Shown in pieces: positions 1 through 8,208 of a stretch of 64,000 bases of DNA (within the stretch, counting starts at the first letter, position 1; each line of letters starts with the position of its first letter). Source of the DNA: Flavimobilis sp052324925 (GTDB lineage: Bacteria > Actinomycetota > Actinomycetes > Actinomycetales > Cellulomonadaceae); NCBI GenBank assembly GCA_052324925.1, contig JBQPRE010000006.1. One strand, 5' to 3'. Both the position numbers and the translations under genes were made by a program. The notes under the pieces are model-generated. The model searched no databases and was not told the origin of the DNA. It worked only from the letters and a program-made list of their open reading frames with translations.

Positions 1-54
1 CAGGGCGACGCGAACGACGTCGTCGCGGAACTCGCGGGGATAGCGCTTGGACAT
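1..54 (-). CDS. IS3-family transposase OrfA, N-terminal fragment (runs off the window)
   Basis: The first 18 codons read MSKRYPREFRDDVVRVAL, a typical start of IS3-family OrfA, the small helix-turn-helix subunit that is joined to the DDE subunit OrfB by programmed frameshifting. The ATG lies at 52-54 on the minus strand with a purine-rich stretch (GAGAGGATG) upstream as a ribosome site. Only the N-terminus is visible, so the IS subgroup and intactness cannot be judged. Confidence 0.75.
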   Translation of the reverse strand, partial: MSKRYPREFRDDVVRVAL

Positions 55-101
55 GGGGACATCCTCTCAGCGGTGCTGGTCAGCACCACGGGTGGGTGTC
101 A
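1..101 (-). mobile_element. End of an IS3-family-like insertion sequence
   Basis: Read on the minus strand, the element appears to begin near position 101 with TGACACCCACC, followed by about 47 bases and the ATG of a transposase-like frame. A TG...CA type end and a short leader before OrfA fit the IS3 family. Immediately to the right, at about 102, GH13 coding sequence begins in mid-domain, so the element sits inside that gene. The other end and any target-site duplication lie outside the window. The exact boundary (95-103) is inferred, not proven. Confidence 0.7.
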
Positions 102-908
102 CCTATCCGTGCAGCAGTCCCTGACGCGAGCCGCGACTTCGACGGCGACGGATGGCACGCACCCATGAGCTATGCGGCCTTCACCCGTCCCTTGTGGCAC
201 TGGCTGCGGCGCAGCGAGCCGCACCCCCGTCACCATTTCGGCATCCCATACGAGATCGAGCCTCGCTATACCGCCGCCGATCTCGTCGCCAGCTATCGCC
301 GCTTCACCGCCGCGTTCCCGTGGCCCGTGCGACAACTGGCGATGAACGCGATCAACACGCACGACACTCCGCGCTTCGCGGAGCGCGCGGACGATGCCGC
401 GCACGTTGTCGCAGCCGGTCTCTCGCTCACGCTCCCGGGGACGCCCGTGCTCTTCGCAGGCGATGAGTTCGGCCTGAGGGGGGTCAACGGTGAGGATGCG
501 CGCGCCCCGATCCCGTGGGGCACCGAACCGCGGTTGGGGGACGCGTACCGGACGCTCACGCGATTGCGCACGGGCTCCGCGGCGCTCCAGGACGGCGCGT
601 TGCGCTGGCTCGAGGCAGACGCGGACGCGCTCGCGTTCGTCCGCGAGACGACCGACGAGCGGGTCATCGTCGTCGCGACGCGTGCCGCAACCACGCTCAC
701 CGTTCCGCTCGCGGCGACGGGGCCCGTGCTTGCGGCCGTCGTCTCGCTCGGCGACGCCGTCATCTCGACCGACGCGGACTCGCTCACGGTGAGGACGCAC
801 GGCGCCGCATTCGTCGTCCTCCCCGGCGCGATGCCGCGCGCTGCCGAGACGGCTGCGTCGACCGACGCGGCGACTGTGCGCGACGACGCAGCTGCGGCCA
901 CCGCCTAG
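102..908 (+). pseudogene. GH13 alpha-amylase-family glucanase, C-terminal remnant cut by the IS
   Basis: The frame reads DGDGWHAPMSYAAFTRPLW, then NTHDTPRF and a GTPVLFAGDEFG stretch, which are GH13 features. NTHDTPR is conserved region IV with the transition-state Asp, and PVLFAGDE is typical of the barrel end; a beta-sandwich C-terminal domain follows. About 268 codons remain where a complete enzyme of this type has about 600. Conserved regions I-III, with the nucleophile Asp and the acid/base Glu, are missing, so the remnant cannot be catalytic. It lies convergent to the maltodextrin operon, suggesting the lost enzyme acted on maltodextrin. An open frame extends a few codons into the IS end (GTG at 96), which is fortuitous. 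The specific activity (maltogenic amylase, neopullulanase or glucosidase) is unresolved. Confidence 0.85.
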
Positions 909-912
909 GTCC

Positions 913-953
913 CGTCCGCGCGGCCGAGCCCTCCCGTCTCGGCCGCGCGGACG
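913..953. terminator. Bidirectional terminator between the GH13 remnant and lacI
   Basis: Perfect 16-bp inverted repeat with arms at 913-928 and 938-953 and a 9-base loop. It sits in the convergent gap after the GH13 stop (908) and the lacI stop (1018). There is no long T run, as is usual for high-GC actinobacterial terminators. Confidence 0.8.
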
Positions 954-1017
954 TCCACGTCAAGGGCGCGGGGCAGGTGGGTTGAGCCGGTCGGGTTGGT
1001 TGAGCCGGGCAGGTTGT

Positions 1018-2025
1018 TCAGCGGGGCGCGGGACCGCTCGACTCGCGCACGACGAGCTCCGGCTGGAAGACGTACTCACTGCGCTGAGCGTGAACCGAGT
1101 TCATCTCGCCGACGAAAGCGTCAGCGATCGCGATCGACATCGTCGAGACCGGCTGCCTCACGGTCGTGAGAGGTGGCCACGAATGGCGGGCAAGCACGGA
1201 GTCGTCAAAGCCGACGACTGAGAGGTCGTCGGGCACCGAGAGCCCCTGACGGCGCGCCTCCGCGAGAACTCCCACCGCAAGGAGGTCGCTGCCACACACG
1301 ATCGCGGTGCATCCTGCGTCGAGCAGGGCGCGGCCGGCGTGGCCGCCACCGTCGTCCGAGAGCGGACCGGCCACGACCGGGGCGTCGGCCTCCTCGCCGA
1401 GCGCCTCAGCGACCGCGGCGCGAAAACCCTCGACGCGACGTCGAGCAGGGATCGACTGCTCTGGGCCTGGCGCGAGCCCGAGCCGCGTGTGGCCCATGGC
1501 GACGAGGTGACGGACGGCAAGCACCGCCCCTGCGCGGTCGTCGATCGAGAAGAACGGGGCGTCGATGCCGTCGCGGAACCCGTTGACGAAGCCCAGGGGT
1601 AGCCCAAGGTCACGCAGCTCGTCGTAGCGAGCCGTCGACGCGGTCGCGTCGGCGTGACGCCCCGAGACGAAGAGGATGCCGGCCGCGCCGGCCTCGACGA
1701 ACATCTCGACGTACTCGTCCTCGTGCAATCCGCCCTCAGCCTGCGAGCCCACGAGAGGCGTGAAGCCGCGGCGCGCGAAGTTGGGGCCGAGGGCCTGCGC
1801 GAACGCAGGGTAGATCGGGTTGGTGAACTCGGGCAGGACGAGCCCCACGTGCCGCCCTGTTCGGCGCCGCAACCGCGGCGGCCGCTCGTACCCCAGGACG
1901 TCGAGAGCCGTGAGCACAGCCTGGCGTTTGGCGGCGACGACCCCGGGCCTGTCGTTGAGGACGCGACTGACCGTCGCCTCGCTGACCCCGGCGTGCGCAG
2001 CGATGTCAGCGAGAGTGGCAGCCAT
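1018..2025 (-). CDS. LacI-family transcriptional repressor of the maltodextrin operon
   Basis: A 335-residue LacI/GalR regulator. The N-terminal helix-turn-helix reads TLADIAAHAGVSEATVSRVL, followed by the hinge helix and a periplasmic-binding-protein-like sugar domain (GLVLPEFTNPIYP near residue 65, VVGFDDSVLARHSWPPLTTV near 285). It lies 32 bp downstream of malG on the same strand, the usual place for MalR-type regulators, so it probably represses malEFG and releases on binding a malto-oligosaccharide. There is no good ribosome site before the ATG. Instead TAGACT lies exactly six bases upstream, so it may also be made from its own leaderless transcript. The ligand is inferred from context only. 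Confidence 0.9.
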   Translation of the reverse strand: MAATLADIAAHAGVSEATVSRVLNDRPGVVAAKRQAVLTALDVLGYERPPRLRRRTGRHVGLVLPEFTNPIYPAFAQALGPNFARRGFTPLVGSQAEGGLHEDEYVEMFVEAGAAGILFVSGRHADATASTARYDELRDLGLPLGFVNGFRDGIDAPFFSIDDRAGAVLAVRHLVAMGHTRLGLAPGPEQSIPARRRVEGFRAAVAEALGEEADAPVVAGPLSDDGGGHAGRALLDAGCTAIVCGSDLLAVGVLAEARRQGLSVPDDLSVVGFDDSVLARHSWPPLTTVRQPVSTMSIAIADAFVGEMNSVHAQRSEYVFQPELVVRESSGPAPR

Positions 2026-2031
2026 GTCGGG

Positions 2032-2037
2032 AGTCTA
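2032..2037 (-). promoter_or_regulatory. Putative leaderless -10 element of the lacI-family gene
   Basis: On the minus strand TAGACT is followed by six bases and the ATG at 2025, so transcription would start at or next to the start codon. No convincing -35 box is seen. Confidence 0.5.
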
Positions 2038-2057
2038 GCGTCGGGCCTGGACGACGT

Positions 2058-2936
2058 TCATTTCACCGCACCCGCGGTGAGACCGCCGACGATGTACTTC
2101 TGCAGGACAAAGAACAAGACGACGACAGGAAGAGCCGCAAGGACAGCTCCAGCAGCAAAGACTGACCAGTTGGCCGAGGTCTCCTGCGACACGAACTGGA
2201 ACAGGCCGACGGCAAGCGTCTGCTGGTGCGGGTCGGTGAGCACGACGCTCGCGACGACAAACTCGCTCGACGTGCCGATGAACGACAGGAGCGCGACCAC
2301 AGCGAGGATCGGCGCCGACAGCCTGAGGATGATCGTGAAGAAGATGCGCGCGTGCCCCGCGCCATCGAGCTTGGCCGCCTCGTCGATCGAGGCCGGGACC
2401 GTGTTGAAGAAGCCATAGATGAGATAGGTGTTCACGCCCATCGCCCCACCGAGGTAGACGAGGATGAGGCCCGCGTGCGTGTCGAGGCCGATGCCCGGGA
2501 AGACATCGCCAATCGTCGTGAGCAGCAGGAAGATCGCCACGACCCCGAGCAGCTGCGGGAACATCTGCACGAGCAGGATGCTCACGAGGCCCGCTCGACG
2601 CCCACGGAACCGCAGACGGGAGAACGCGTAGGCCGCGAGCGCTGCGAGGAGCACGGTTCCTGCCGACGCGACGACCCCGATGACGAGGGTGTTGATGAAC
2701 CAGTCGCCGTAGGGCTGCGCGGGCCGGTTGAACAGGTTGATGTAGTTCGCAAGGTCGATGCGGCTGAACAGGGCGTTCGAGCCGACCAGGCTTCCGTTGG
2801 GGTTGAGCGACGCGGAGAGCACGTAGAGGATCGGGAAGACGGCGCAGACCGCGACGACGACGGCCGCCGCGTGCTTGGCGACGAGCGTGAGGGCTGTGCG
2901 GTGACGGCGCGGTGCGGGCGCGTGCGAGATGCTCAT
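2058..2936 (-). CDS. malG: Maltose/maltodextrin ABC transporter permease MalG
   Basis: A 292-residue inner-membrane permease with about six membrane segments. The ABC-binding EAA loop is visible as EAAKLDGAGHARIFFTIILR near residues 190-210. It pairs with MalF to form the channel for malto-oligosaccharides delivered by MalE. The ATG overlaps the malF stop by four bases (ATGA), so the two are translationally coupled. No ATPase gene is present in this operon. In many actinobacteria a shared MsiK-type ATPase encoded elsewhere energises such transporters, which is likely here too. Confidence 0.93.
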   Translation of the reverse strand: MSISHAPAPRRHRTALTLVAKHAAAVVVAVCAVFPILYVLSASLNPNGSLVGSNALFSRIDLANYINLFNRPAQPYGDWFINTLVIGVVASAGTVLLAALAAYAFSRLRFRGRRAGLVSILLVQMFPQLLGVVAIFLLLTTIGDVFPGIGLDTHAGLILVYLGGAMGVNTYLIYGFFNTVPASIDEAAKLDGAGHARIFFTIILRLSAPILAVVALLSFIGTSSEFVVASVVLTDPHQQTLAVGLFQFVSQETSANWSVFAAGAVLAALPVVVLFFVLQKYIVGGLTAGAVK

Positions 2937-4543
2937 CGGTGCGTGTCCTCCAAGGACCGGGTGCGGCGGAAGCTGTAGAGGGCAAAGACGGCGACGAGCA
3001 CGAAGATGATGATCGAGAACGCGCTCGCAAGCCCGTAGTCACGTCCACTCGTCTCACCGAACGCGACCTTGTAGACGAGGGTGATGAGGATGTCGGTCGC
3101 GCCGACGTTCATCTCGGTCGAGATGTCTTGTGGGCCGCCCTCGGTGAGCATGTAGATGAGGTTGAAGTTGTTGAAGTTGAACGCGAACGACGAGATGAGC
3201 AGCGGAGCCATCGTCACCATGAGCAGTGGCAGACGGATGCTCGCGAGCCGTCGCCAGGCACCGGCGCCATCCATCTCGGCTGCCTCGACGTAGTCGCTCG
3301 GGATCGACTGCAGCGCGCCGGTCGCGACGAGGAACATATACGGGTACCCGAGCCACAGGTTGACGAGAAGGATGGACACCTTGGCGAGCAGCGGGTCCGT
3401 GAGCCAGGGGACGTCGGCTCCAGAGAGCAGGGTCTGGTTGATGAACCCGAACTCGGGGTTGAGCAGCCCGGACCACACGAGAGCTGAGAGAAACGGCGGG
3501 AATGCGTAGGGGAGGATGATAAGCGCGCGGAACGTGCGGCGCAGGCGGATCCGCGGGTCATCGAGCAGGAGCGCGAGGAGGAGGCCGGCGAAGAAGGTCG
3601 AGGCAACCGAGACGCCTGCGAAGACGAAGGTCCAGATGACGACGCCGAGGAGCGGACCGCGGATCGACTTCTCGGAGAAGGCGCGCGTGAAGTTCTCGAA
3701 GCCGACGTCGATCTTCCATCCCGGCATGAGCTCTGCGCCGTCGGCCGACGTGAAGGAGCCGGTGCCGGTGTCGCTGTAGACGGTCCCGCTGGCACGGTCG
3801 GTGAAGCTCCCTGCCTCCGGGTCCCAGTCCATCGTCGTCGCGTAGCGGTAGGCCGTCGAGCCATCCTGGGTGCGCAACGCTCCTGCTTCGGGGTCCTCCG
3901 AGAACGGCACGCTTGTCGCGGCGATGCGCGTCTGGTCGGCGATCATCGCCGCAAAGTCGAGGGTGCGGTAGCCCTCGAGCCCGACGGGAGTCGTGCCGTC
4001 GAGCTGCGCTCCGTCGACGGGGGCGAGCGGCCGTTCGTCACCGCCGAGCATGACGATGCCCTCGGGCGTCTGGACGAGGAACGACAGCTCGCCGTCCCGC
4101 TCGAGGACGCTCATGGGGTACGCCGGGGAGTCGGGCACGCGGTCGAGGGACTTGCTGAGGATGACCGCGACCGCGTCGTCCTTGGTTCCGACGTGGCCGT
4201 CACCGTAGTTGGTGAAGGCGATGTAGCCCGAGTAGAGGATGACGAAGAGCTGGAAGAGCAGGAGGAAGACGGTTCCCGGCACGAGGTACTTGGCCGGCAG
4301 CCAGCCGCGACGAAGGTAGACCCAGTTGACGATCGCTGCCGCGACGACTGCGGCGACAGCGAGGAGGGGTTCGTCTGACGCGAGAAGCGTGAGGGCTGCG
4401 TAGACGACGAGAGCGTCGAGGATGCCGAGGAGGGCGATCTTGACGAGGACGGCACGGGCGGCGCGGCCCGGTGCGATGCGCACCGGGGTGGACGGGCGAG
4501 GGGCGGCGGCCGGAGCTTCGCTCTGGATCGCGGGGGCAGTCAT
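2933..4543 (-). CDS. malF: Maltose/maltodextrin ABC transporter permease MalF
   Basis: A 536-residue permease. The long N-terminal part has several membrane segments (about residues 30-120) and a large extracytoplasmic insert (about 125-290), as in MalF proteins of about 500 residues. The core domain carries EAAEMDGAGAWRRLASIRLP near residue 430, the coupling loop to the ATPase. It lies between malE (62-bp gap containing a hairpin) and malG (4-bp overlap). Maltodextrin specificity is inferred from the large MalF-type insert, the LacI gene and the neighbouring GH13 remnant. Confidence 0.92.
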   Translation of the reverse strand: MTAPAIQSEAPAAAPRPSTPVRIAPGRAARAVLVKIALLGILDALVVYAALTLLASDEPLLAVAAVVAAAIVNWVYLRRGWLPAKYLVPGTVFLLLFQLFVILYSGYIAFTNYGDGHVGTKDDAVAVILSKSLDRVPDSPAYPMSVLERDGELSFLVQTPEGIVMLGGDERPLAPVDGAQLDGTTPVGLEGYRTLDFAAMIADQTRIAATSVPFSEDPEAGALRTQDGSTAYRYATTMDWDPEAGSFTDRASGTVYSDTGTGSFTSADGAELMPGWKIDVGFENFTRAFSEKSIRGPLLGVVIWTFVFAGVSVASTFFAGLLLALLLDDPRIRLRRTFRALIILPYAFPPFLSALVWSGLLNPEFGFINQTLLSGADVPWLTDPLLAKVSILLVNLWLGYPYMFLVATGALQSIPSDYVEAAEMDGAGAWRRLASIRLPLLMVTMAPLLISSFAFNFNNFNLIYMLTEGGPQDISTEMNVGATDILITLVYKVAFGETSGRDYGLASAFSIIIFVLVAVFALYSFRRTRSLEDTHR

Positions 4544-4563
4544 GGTGGCTCCAGTGGTGGTGC

Positions 4564-4600
4564 CCGGGCTCGGGAAGTGCCGGGCACGTCCCGAGCCCGG
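4564..4600 (-). promoter_or_regulatory. Hairpin between malE and malF (attenuator or mRNA stabiliser)
   Basis: A perfect 12-bp inverted repeat (4564-4575 with 4589-4600) and a 13-base loop that itself contains a GTGCC/GGCAC pair. It begins just after the malE stop. Similar hairpins in binding-protein operons protect the upstream mRNA or dampen read-through, giving more binding protein than permease. That role is inferred. Confidence 0.6.
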
Positions 4601-4605
4601 AGTCG

Positions 4606-5877
4606 TCAGCCGGCGATGTCGGCCTGGATCTTGGCGGCCATGTCGGACCAGGCAGCTGCGGGGTCACCTGCGGTGTTGTTGACGAGTGCGGCCTGCGTCG
4701 CACCCCAGTAGTTCCACACGGCTCCCATCTCGGGGATGGACGGCATGGGGACGCCTGCGAGCCCGACCTTGCCGAACGCGCCGACGTCCGGGTTCTGGGC
4801 CGCGGCCTTGTCGAATGCGGACGTGAGTGCTGGCGGGCGCCCTCCCACCTCGTAGAGCGCAAGCTGGACCTCTTCGGAACCGAGGTACTTCACGACGAAC
4901 TCGTTCGCTGCCAGCGCGTTGGTGCTCTTGGCGCTGACGAAGAAGCCCTGGACGCCGACGAACGGCGTGACGGCGTTGCCGCCCGCGCTCGGGATGGCCT
5001 CGATCGCGTAGTCGACCCCCGCGTCCTTGAGTGCAGGGAGGTTCCATGGGCCCGAGATCATGTAGGGCGACTTGCCCGCGGCGAACTCATCGCGGGCGAT
5101 GTCGCCGGTGATGTTCGTATTGAGCACACCTTCCTTGCCCCACTCGACGAGCTTGGCAGCGAACTTCTTGCCGCCGTCCGAGCCGATGAGGAGCTGTGAG
5201 GGGTCATAGCTGCCGTCGTTCGCTGTGCCGAAGAGCGGTGCGTCGAACGAGGTCTGCAGGGGGTAGAGGTGGTACGGGTCGGACTCTGGGCCCGACGGGA
5301 CGAGGACGGGGTAGGTTGCGTCCTTGGCGTCGACGATCTTCTCGCCTGCGGCGACGAGTTCGTCCCAGGTGCCAGGAGTTGAGTCGGCGAGGGCCGTGTT
5401 GCGCAGGAGCGCGACGTTCTCGAGCGAGACGGGAAGCCCGTAGTTCTTGCCCTCGTAGCTCATGGCCCGGAGCGAGACGTCAGAGAATCCGGCGGCGGCG
5501 TCTCCGAGCTCGAGAGGCGCGACGACGCCGTTCTGAACGAAGAGGCCGAGCCAGTCGTGGCCGCCGATGATGACGTCTGGGCCCTTGCCGGTGGGGACTT
5601 GCTTGACGAAGTCCTCCTTCATGACGTCGCCGTACTCCTTCTGGACGAGCTTGACCTCGATGCCCTTCTCAGCCTTGAACTGTGCGGCGATGTCGTTGAG
5701 CTCGACGGCACGGTTCGCGTCGACCCACACGGTGAGCGTTGCTGCTGCGCCGCTCGGAGGTGTGGTGGCGGTGGTGGTGGGGGTCGTGCCGGTGGCGCTC
5801 GAGGAGCAGCCTGCGAGCACGGTAGCGGCGATGCTTCCGGCTGCGAGCGCGGCGGCTGCGGTCTTGTTCACCTTCAT
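4606..5877 (-). CDS. malE: Maltose/maltodextrin-binding lipoprotein MalE
   Basis: The protein starts MKVNKTAAAALAAGSIAATV and has a lipobox ending LAGC near residue 22, so it is a lipid-anchored solute-binding protein of family 1. The mature part has the order expected for MalE: a start like TLTVWVDANR, the GPDVIIGGHDWLGLFVQNG region, and a C-terminal VWNYWG stretch before a final helix. The ATG at 5877 is chosen over an in-frame upstream start at 5976 because it directly precedes the signal peptide and has AAAGG ten bases upstream. It is the first gene of malE-malF-malG-lacI and would deliver malto-oligosaccharides to MalFG outside the membrane. Confidence 0.93.
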   Translation of the reverse strand: MKVNKTAAAALAAGSIAATVLAGCSSSATGTTPTTTATTPPSGAAATLTVWVDANRAVELNDIAAQFKAEKGIEVKLVQKEYGDVMKEDFVKQVPTGKGPDVIIGGHDWLGLFVQNGVVAPLELGDAAAGFSDVSLRAMSYEGKNYGLPVSLENVALLRNTALADSTPGTWDELVAAGEKIVDAKDATYPVLVPSGPESDPYHLYPLQTSFDAPLFGTANDGSYDPSQLLIGSDGGKKFAAKLVEWGKEGVLNTNITGDIARDEFAAGKSPYMISGPWNLPALKDAGVDYAIEAIPSAGGNAVTPFVGVQGFFVSAKSTNALAANEFVVKYLGSEEVQLALYEVGGRPPALTSAFDKAAAQNPDVGAFGKVGLAGVPMPSIPEMGAVWNYWGATQAALVNNTAGDPAAAWSDMAAKIQADIAG

Positions 5878-5974
5878 CGGTGATGCCTTTCTGCATGTGG
5901 TCTCGGGCCGCGGCTCCCGCGCGGCAGCCCCTGAGGACGGCCGTCGCGTGCGGGCGCGACGGCGCGTTGCGACC

Positions 5975-6003
5975 AATATGGCAGAGCGTTACCGGTCCTG
6001 CAA
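5975..6003 (-). promoter_or_regulatory. Putative malE promoter
   Basis: Minus strand: TTGCAG (5998-6003) as -35, 17-bp spacer, CATATT (5975-5980) as -10. Transcription would begin near 5968, giving a leader of about 90 bases. The match to consensus is moderate, but the spacing is ideal and the -35 lies inside a near-palindrome suited to repressor binding. Confidence 0.5.
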
Positions 6004-6007
6004 GACC
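5994..6007. promoter_or_regulatory. Candidate LacI-family operator at malE
   Basis: GGTCCTGCAAGACC is palindromic at 12 of 14 positions around a central TGCA and covers the -35 of the malE promoter. Central-CG or TGCA palindromes with CTTGCA half-sites are typical of actinobacterial MalR-type operators. Further TGTTGCAG copies, 30 bp apart, lie at 6020-6027 and 6050-6057 and could be auxiliary sites. Confidence 0.5.
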
Positions 6008-6241
6008 TTTCAGATGCCGTGTTGCAGTCGTGACGTACGCGTACGGCAATGTTGCAGCGCTATCCCGCCTCTGCCCCTCAGGCGAGCGGCATCGACCGCC
6101 TGTTTCCGCGGGCTGCACACGTTCCGAGCCTCCGCCGCACGTGCAGGCCACACTGGCCCGGCACGCTCACTCGGCGACGAATCCCGTCACGTCCATCCTG
6201 CAAGAAGATTCAGACGGCGCCGCGTCGACGCACCGGCAGCA
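6008..6241. other. Non-coding stretch upstream of malE
   Basis: No supported gene. It holds two direct TGTTGCAG repeats (6020 and 6050), a perfect 12-bp palindrome CGTACGCGTACG (6034-6045) and the 3' side of the acetyltransferase gene, which has no obvious hairpin terminator. Confidence 0.5.
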
Positions 6242-7498
6242 CTAGAGCTCGAGCTCGAAGAACAGGGCGGTCGACGAGCCGCTGTACTCGCCGAACGGGT
6301 AGACGGGCCGGAAGCCCATCGAGCGGTAGAGGGTCACGGCGGCCGGCTGCCGCACCCCGGTGACGAGCACGAGCCTGTGTGCGCCGAGTCCGCGGGCAAC
6401 GCTGACGAGATCGTTGACGACCGCCCGCGCGACGCCCCAACGTCTGGCCTCGGGGGTGACGTAGACCTTGACGATCTCGAGCGTGCCTGGGCCGGGCTCG
6501 GTCGTGGCGGCGTCGGGGACGAGCACGTCGGGGACGATGATGTCACGCCCGTTCGCGTCGGGACCGGCCGGGTGCAGCGCGGCGTCGTCGATCTCAGCCC
6601 CGAGCGGAGCCGTACCGTGCCGCGCGGCGTCGGGTGAGGCAACAGTCGCGAGGAACCCGCATCCGACGACGTCGCCCGCGCGTCGCGCGAGCGCACCTGC
6701 GACGACGCGCTCCCCGAGTGCAACGTCAACCGTGTCGAAGCCGCCTGCCGCCGTGACGGCCTCGGCGAGCTGCGGGTACAAGGGCGCAACCTCGTCGGAT
6801 TGGAACCGCACGCGCAGCGCGCGGCCCTCGGGATCGTTCCAGGCGGCGGGGGTGACGACGACGGGCACGGGCAGGTCCTTGCCGAAGCAGCGGGAGTCGG
6901 GCTCCCCCCAGTACTCGCCGTACTGCTCGATCGGCAGGTAGCCCTCGCCAAGGTAGAGGCCGATCGACTCGGGCTGCTGCGTCCCAGTCTCGAGAACCAC
7001 CCGCCTCGCGCCGCGCGCGGTCGCTCGTGCCTCGAGAGCGCGCAGCACGATGCGCGAGAGGCCGCGGCCGCGGTGGGCGGGGGCGATGTAAAGCCGCTTG
7101 AGCTCAAGCGTTCCGTCCGCGTGGACGATCCCCGACGGGTCCTCGTCCCCGGAGATGTCGCGCAGCGCTCCGAAGCCGACCGCAACGCCGTCAACACTCA
7201 CCGTGACGGCAGCGACGACGGTTGCGGGGTCGACGCCGTGCGCGACCGGGTCCGTCGGCCCGACCGGTGCGGCGCCGGCCGTGGGTGCGCCGCCTGCCGT
7301 GGGTGCGTCGTCGTCGGGGCGAAGCTCCCACCCGTCGGCCGGTTGAACGTCGTCGTGACCGCCATACCGGACGGCGATCTCCGCTTGTTGCGCGTGGCGA
7401 AGGCGGGCCCCGTCGGGGTCGTCCCAGGTGACGTCGGCGACGGTGAGATCTGCCGGGAGCACCCCGGCGGCCGAGGCCCCGGGGCGCTCAGGCGTCAT
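6242..7498 (-). CDS. Tandem-GNAT N-acetyltransferase (two GNAT domains)
   Basis: A 418-residue protein with two GCN5-related acetyltransferase domains. The first has the LYIAPAHRGRGLSR acetyl-CoA loop near residue 135 and a GLYLGEGYLPIEQYGEY ending. The second has VYVTPEARRWGVAR near residue 350 and TLYRSMGFRPVYPFGEY. The two endings are alike, pointing to internal duplication. The second loop departs from the classic Q/RxxGxG/A pattern, so the C-terminal copy may bind acetyl-CoA less well. The first domain carries an Ala/Pro-rich insert (about residues 68-85). The ATG overlaps the purQ stop (ATGA), so it is translated with purQ. The substrate is unknown. Confidence 0.85.
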   Translation of the reverse strand: MTPERPGASAAGVLPADLTVADVTWDDPDGARLRHAQQAEIAVRYGGHDDVQPADGWELRPDDDAPTAGGAPTAGAAPVGPTDPVAHGVDPATVVAAVTVSVDGVAVGFGALRDISGDEDPSGIVHADGTLELKRLYIAPAHRGRGLSRIVLRALEARATARGARRVVLETGTQQPESIGLYLGEGYLPIEQYGEYWGEPDSRCFGKDLPVPVVVTPAAWNDPEGRALRVRFQSDEVAPLYPQLAEAVTAAGGFDTVDVALGERVVAGALARRAGDVVGCGFLATVASPDAARHGTAPLGAEIDDAALHPAGPDANGRDIIVPDVLVPDAATTEPGPGTLEIVKVYVTPEARRWGVARAVVNDLVSVARGLGAHRLVLVTGVRQPAAVTLYRSMGFRPVYPFGEYSGSSTALFFELEL

Positions 7499-8208
7499 GC
7501 GCGGACGAGGGAGCTGATGACCGACGTGAAGAAGCGCAGTCCATCGGTGCCGGCGCGTGCGCCGCGCTCTGCGTCGGGACCGAATCCCACCTCGACCGCG
7601 TGCTCCGGGTGGGGCATGAGGCCGACGACGTTGCCGCGCTCGTTCGTGATGCCGGCGATGCCGCGACGCGACCCGTTGGGGTTGACGTCCTCGTAGCGGA
7701 AGACGACGCGGCCCTCGCCCTCGAGCTCGTCGAGCGTGTGCTCGTCGGCGACGTACTGACCGTCCTGGTTCTTGAGGGGGATCGTGATGCGCTCGCCGGT
7801 CGCGTACTGGTTGGTCCAGGCGGTCGAGGTGTTCTCGACGGAGAGGACCTGCTCGCGGCAGACGAAGTGCAGGTGGTCGTTCTTGATCATCGAGCCCGGC
7901 AGGAGGTGCGACTCGGTGAGGAGCTGGAAGCCGTTGCAGATTCCGAGGACGGGCAGGCCGCCGTTCGCCGCGTCGACGATCTTGTCCATCATGGGCGCGA
8001 ACCGCGCGATCGCGCCGGCGCGCAGGTAGTCGCCGTAGGAGAACCCGCCGGGCAGGACGACGGCGTCGACGCCCTGGAGGTCGTCGTCGGCGTGCCACAG
8101 CGCGACGGCCTCGGCGCCCGCGAGGCGCACGGCACGTGCGGCGTCACGGTCGTCGAGCGTGCCGGGGAAGGTGACGACGCCGATGCGGGCGCCGGTCGCG
8201 GCGGCCAT
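7495..8208 (-). CDS. purQ: Phosphoribosylformylglycinamidine synthase, glutaminase subunit PurQ
   Basis: A 237-residue class I glutamine amidotransferase that supplies ammonia to PurL in step 4 of purine synthesis. The nucleophile elbow GICNGFQLL contains the catalytic Cys, and PHPEHAVE near residue 215 carries the His and Glu of the triad. The start VVTFPGTLDDRDAARA matches the family. The ATG at 8208 shares one base with the purS stop (TGATG) and the end overlaps the acetyltransferase start, so purS, purQ and the acetyltransferase form one transcript. No purL lies in the window. Confidence 0.97.
   Translation of the reverse strand: MAAATGARIGVVTFPGTLDDRDAARAVRLAGAEAVALWHADDDLQGVDAVVLPGGFSYGDYLRAGAIARFAPMMDKIVDAANGGLPVLGICNGFQLLTESHLLPGSMIKNDHLHFVCREQVLSVENTSTAWTNQYATGERITIPLKNQDGQYVADEHTLDELEGEGRVVFRYEDVNPNGSRRGIAGITNERGNVVGLMPHPEHAVEVGFGPDAERGARAGTDGLRFFTSVISSLVRA

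Noticed and set aside
5878..5976. Longer malE start at 5976
   Set aside because: It would put 33 Arg-rich residues before the signal peptide and span the -10; the ATG at 5877 has a ribosome site and gives a normal lipoprotein signal.
6034..6045. Perfect palindrome CGTACGCGTACG
   Set aside because: Short self-complementary CG-rich words are common here by chance; no second copy or promoter overlap supports an operator.
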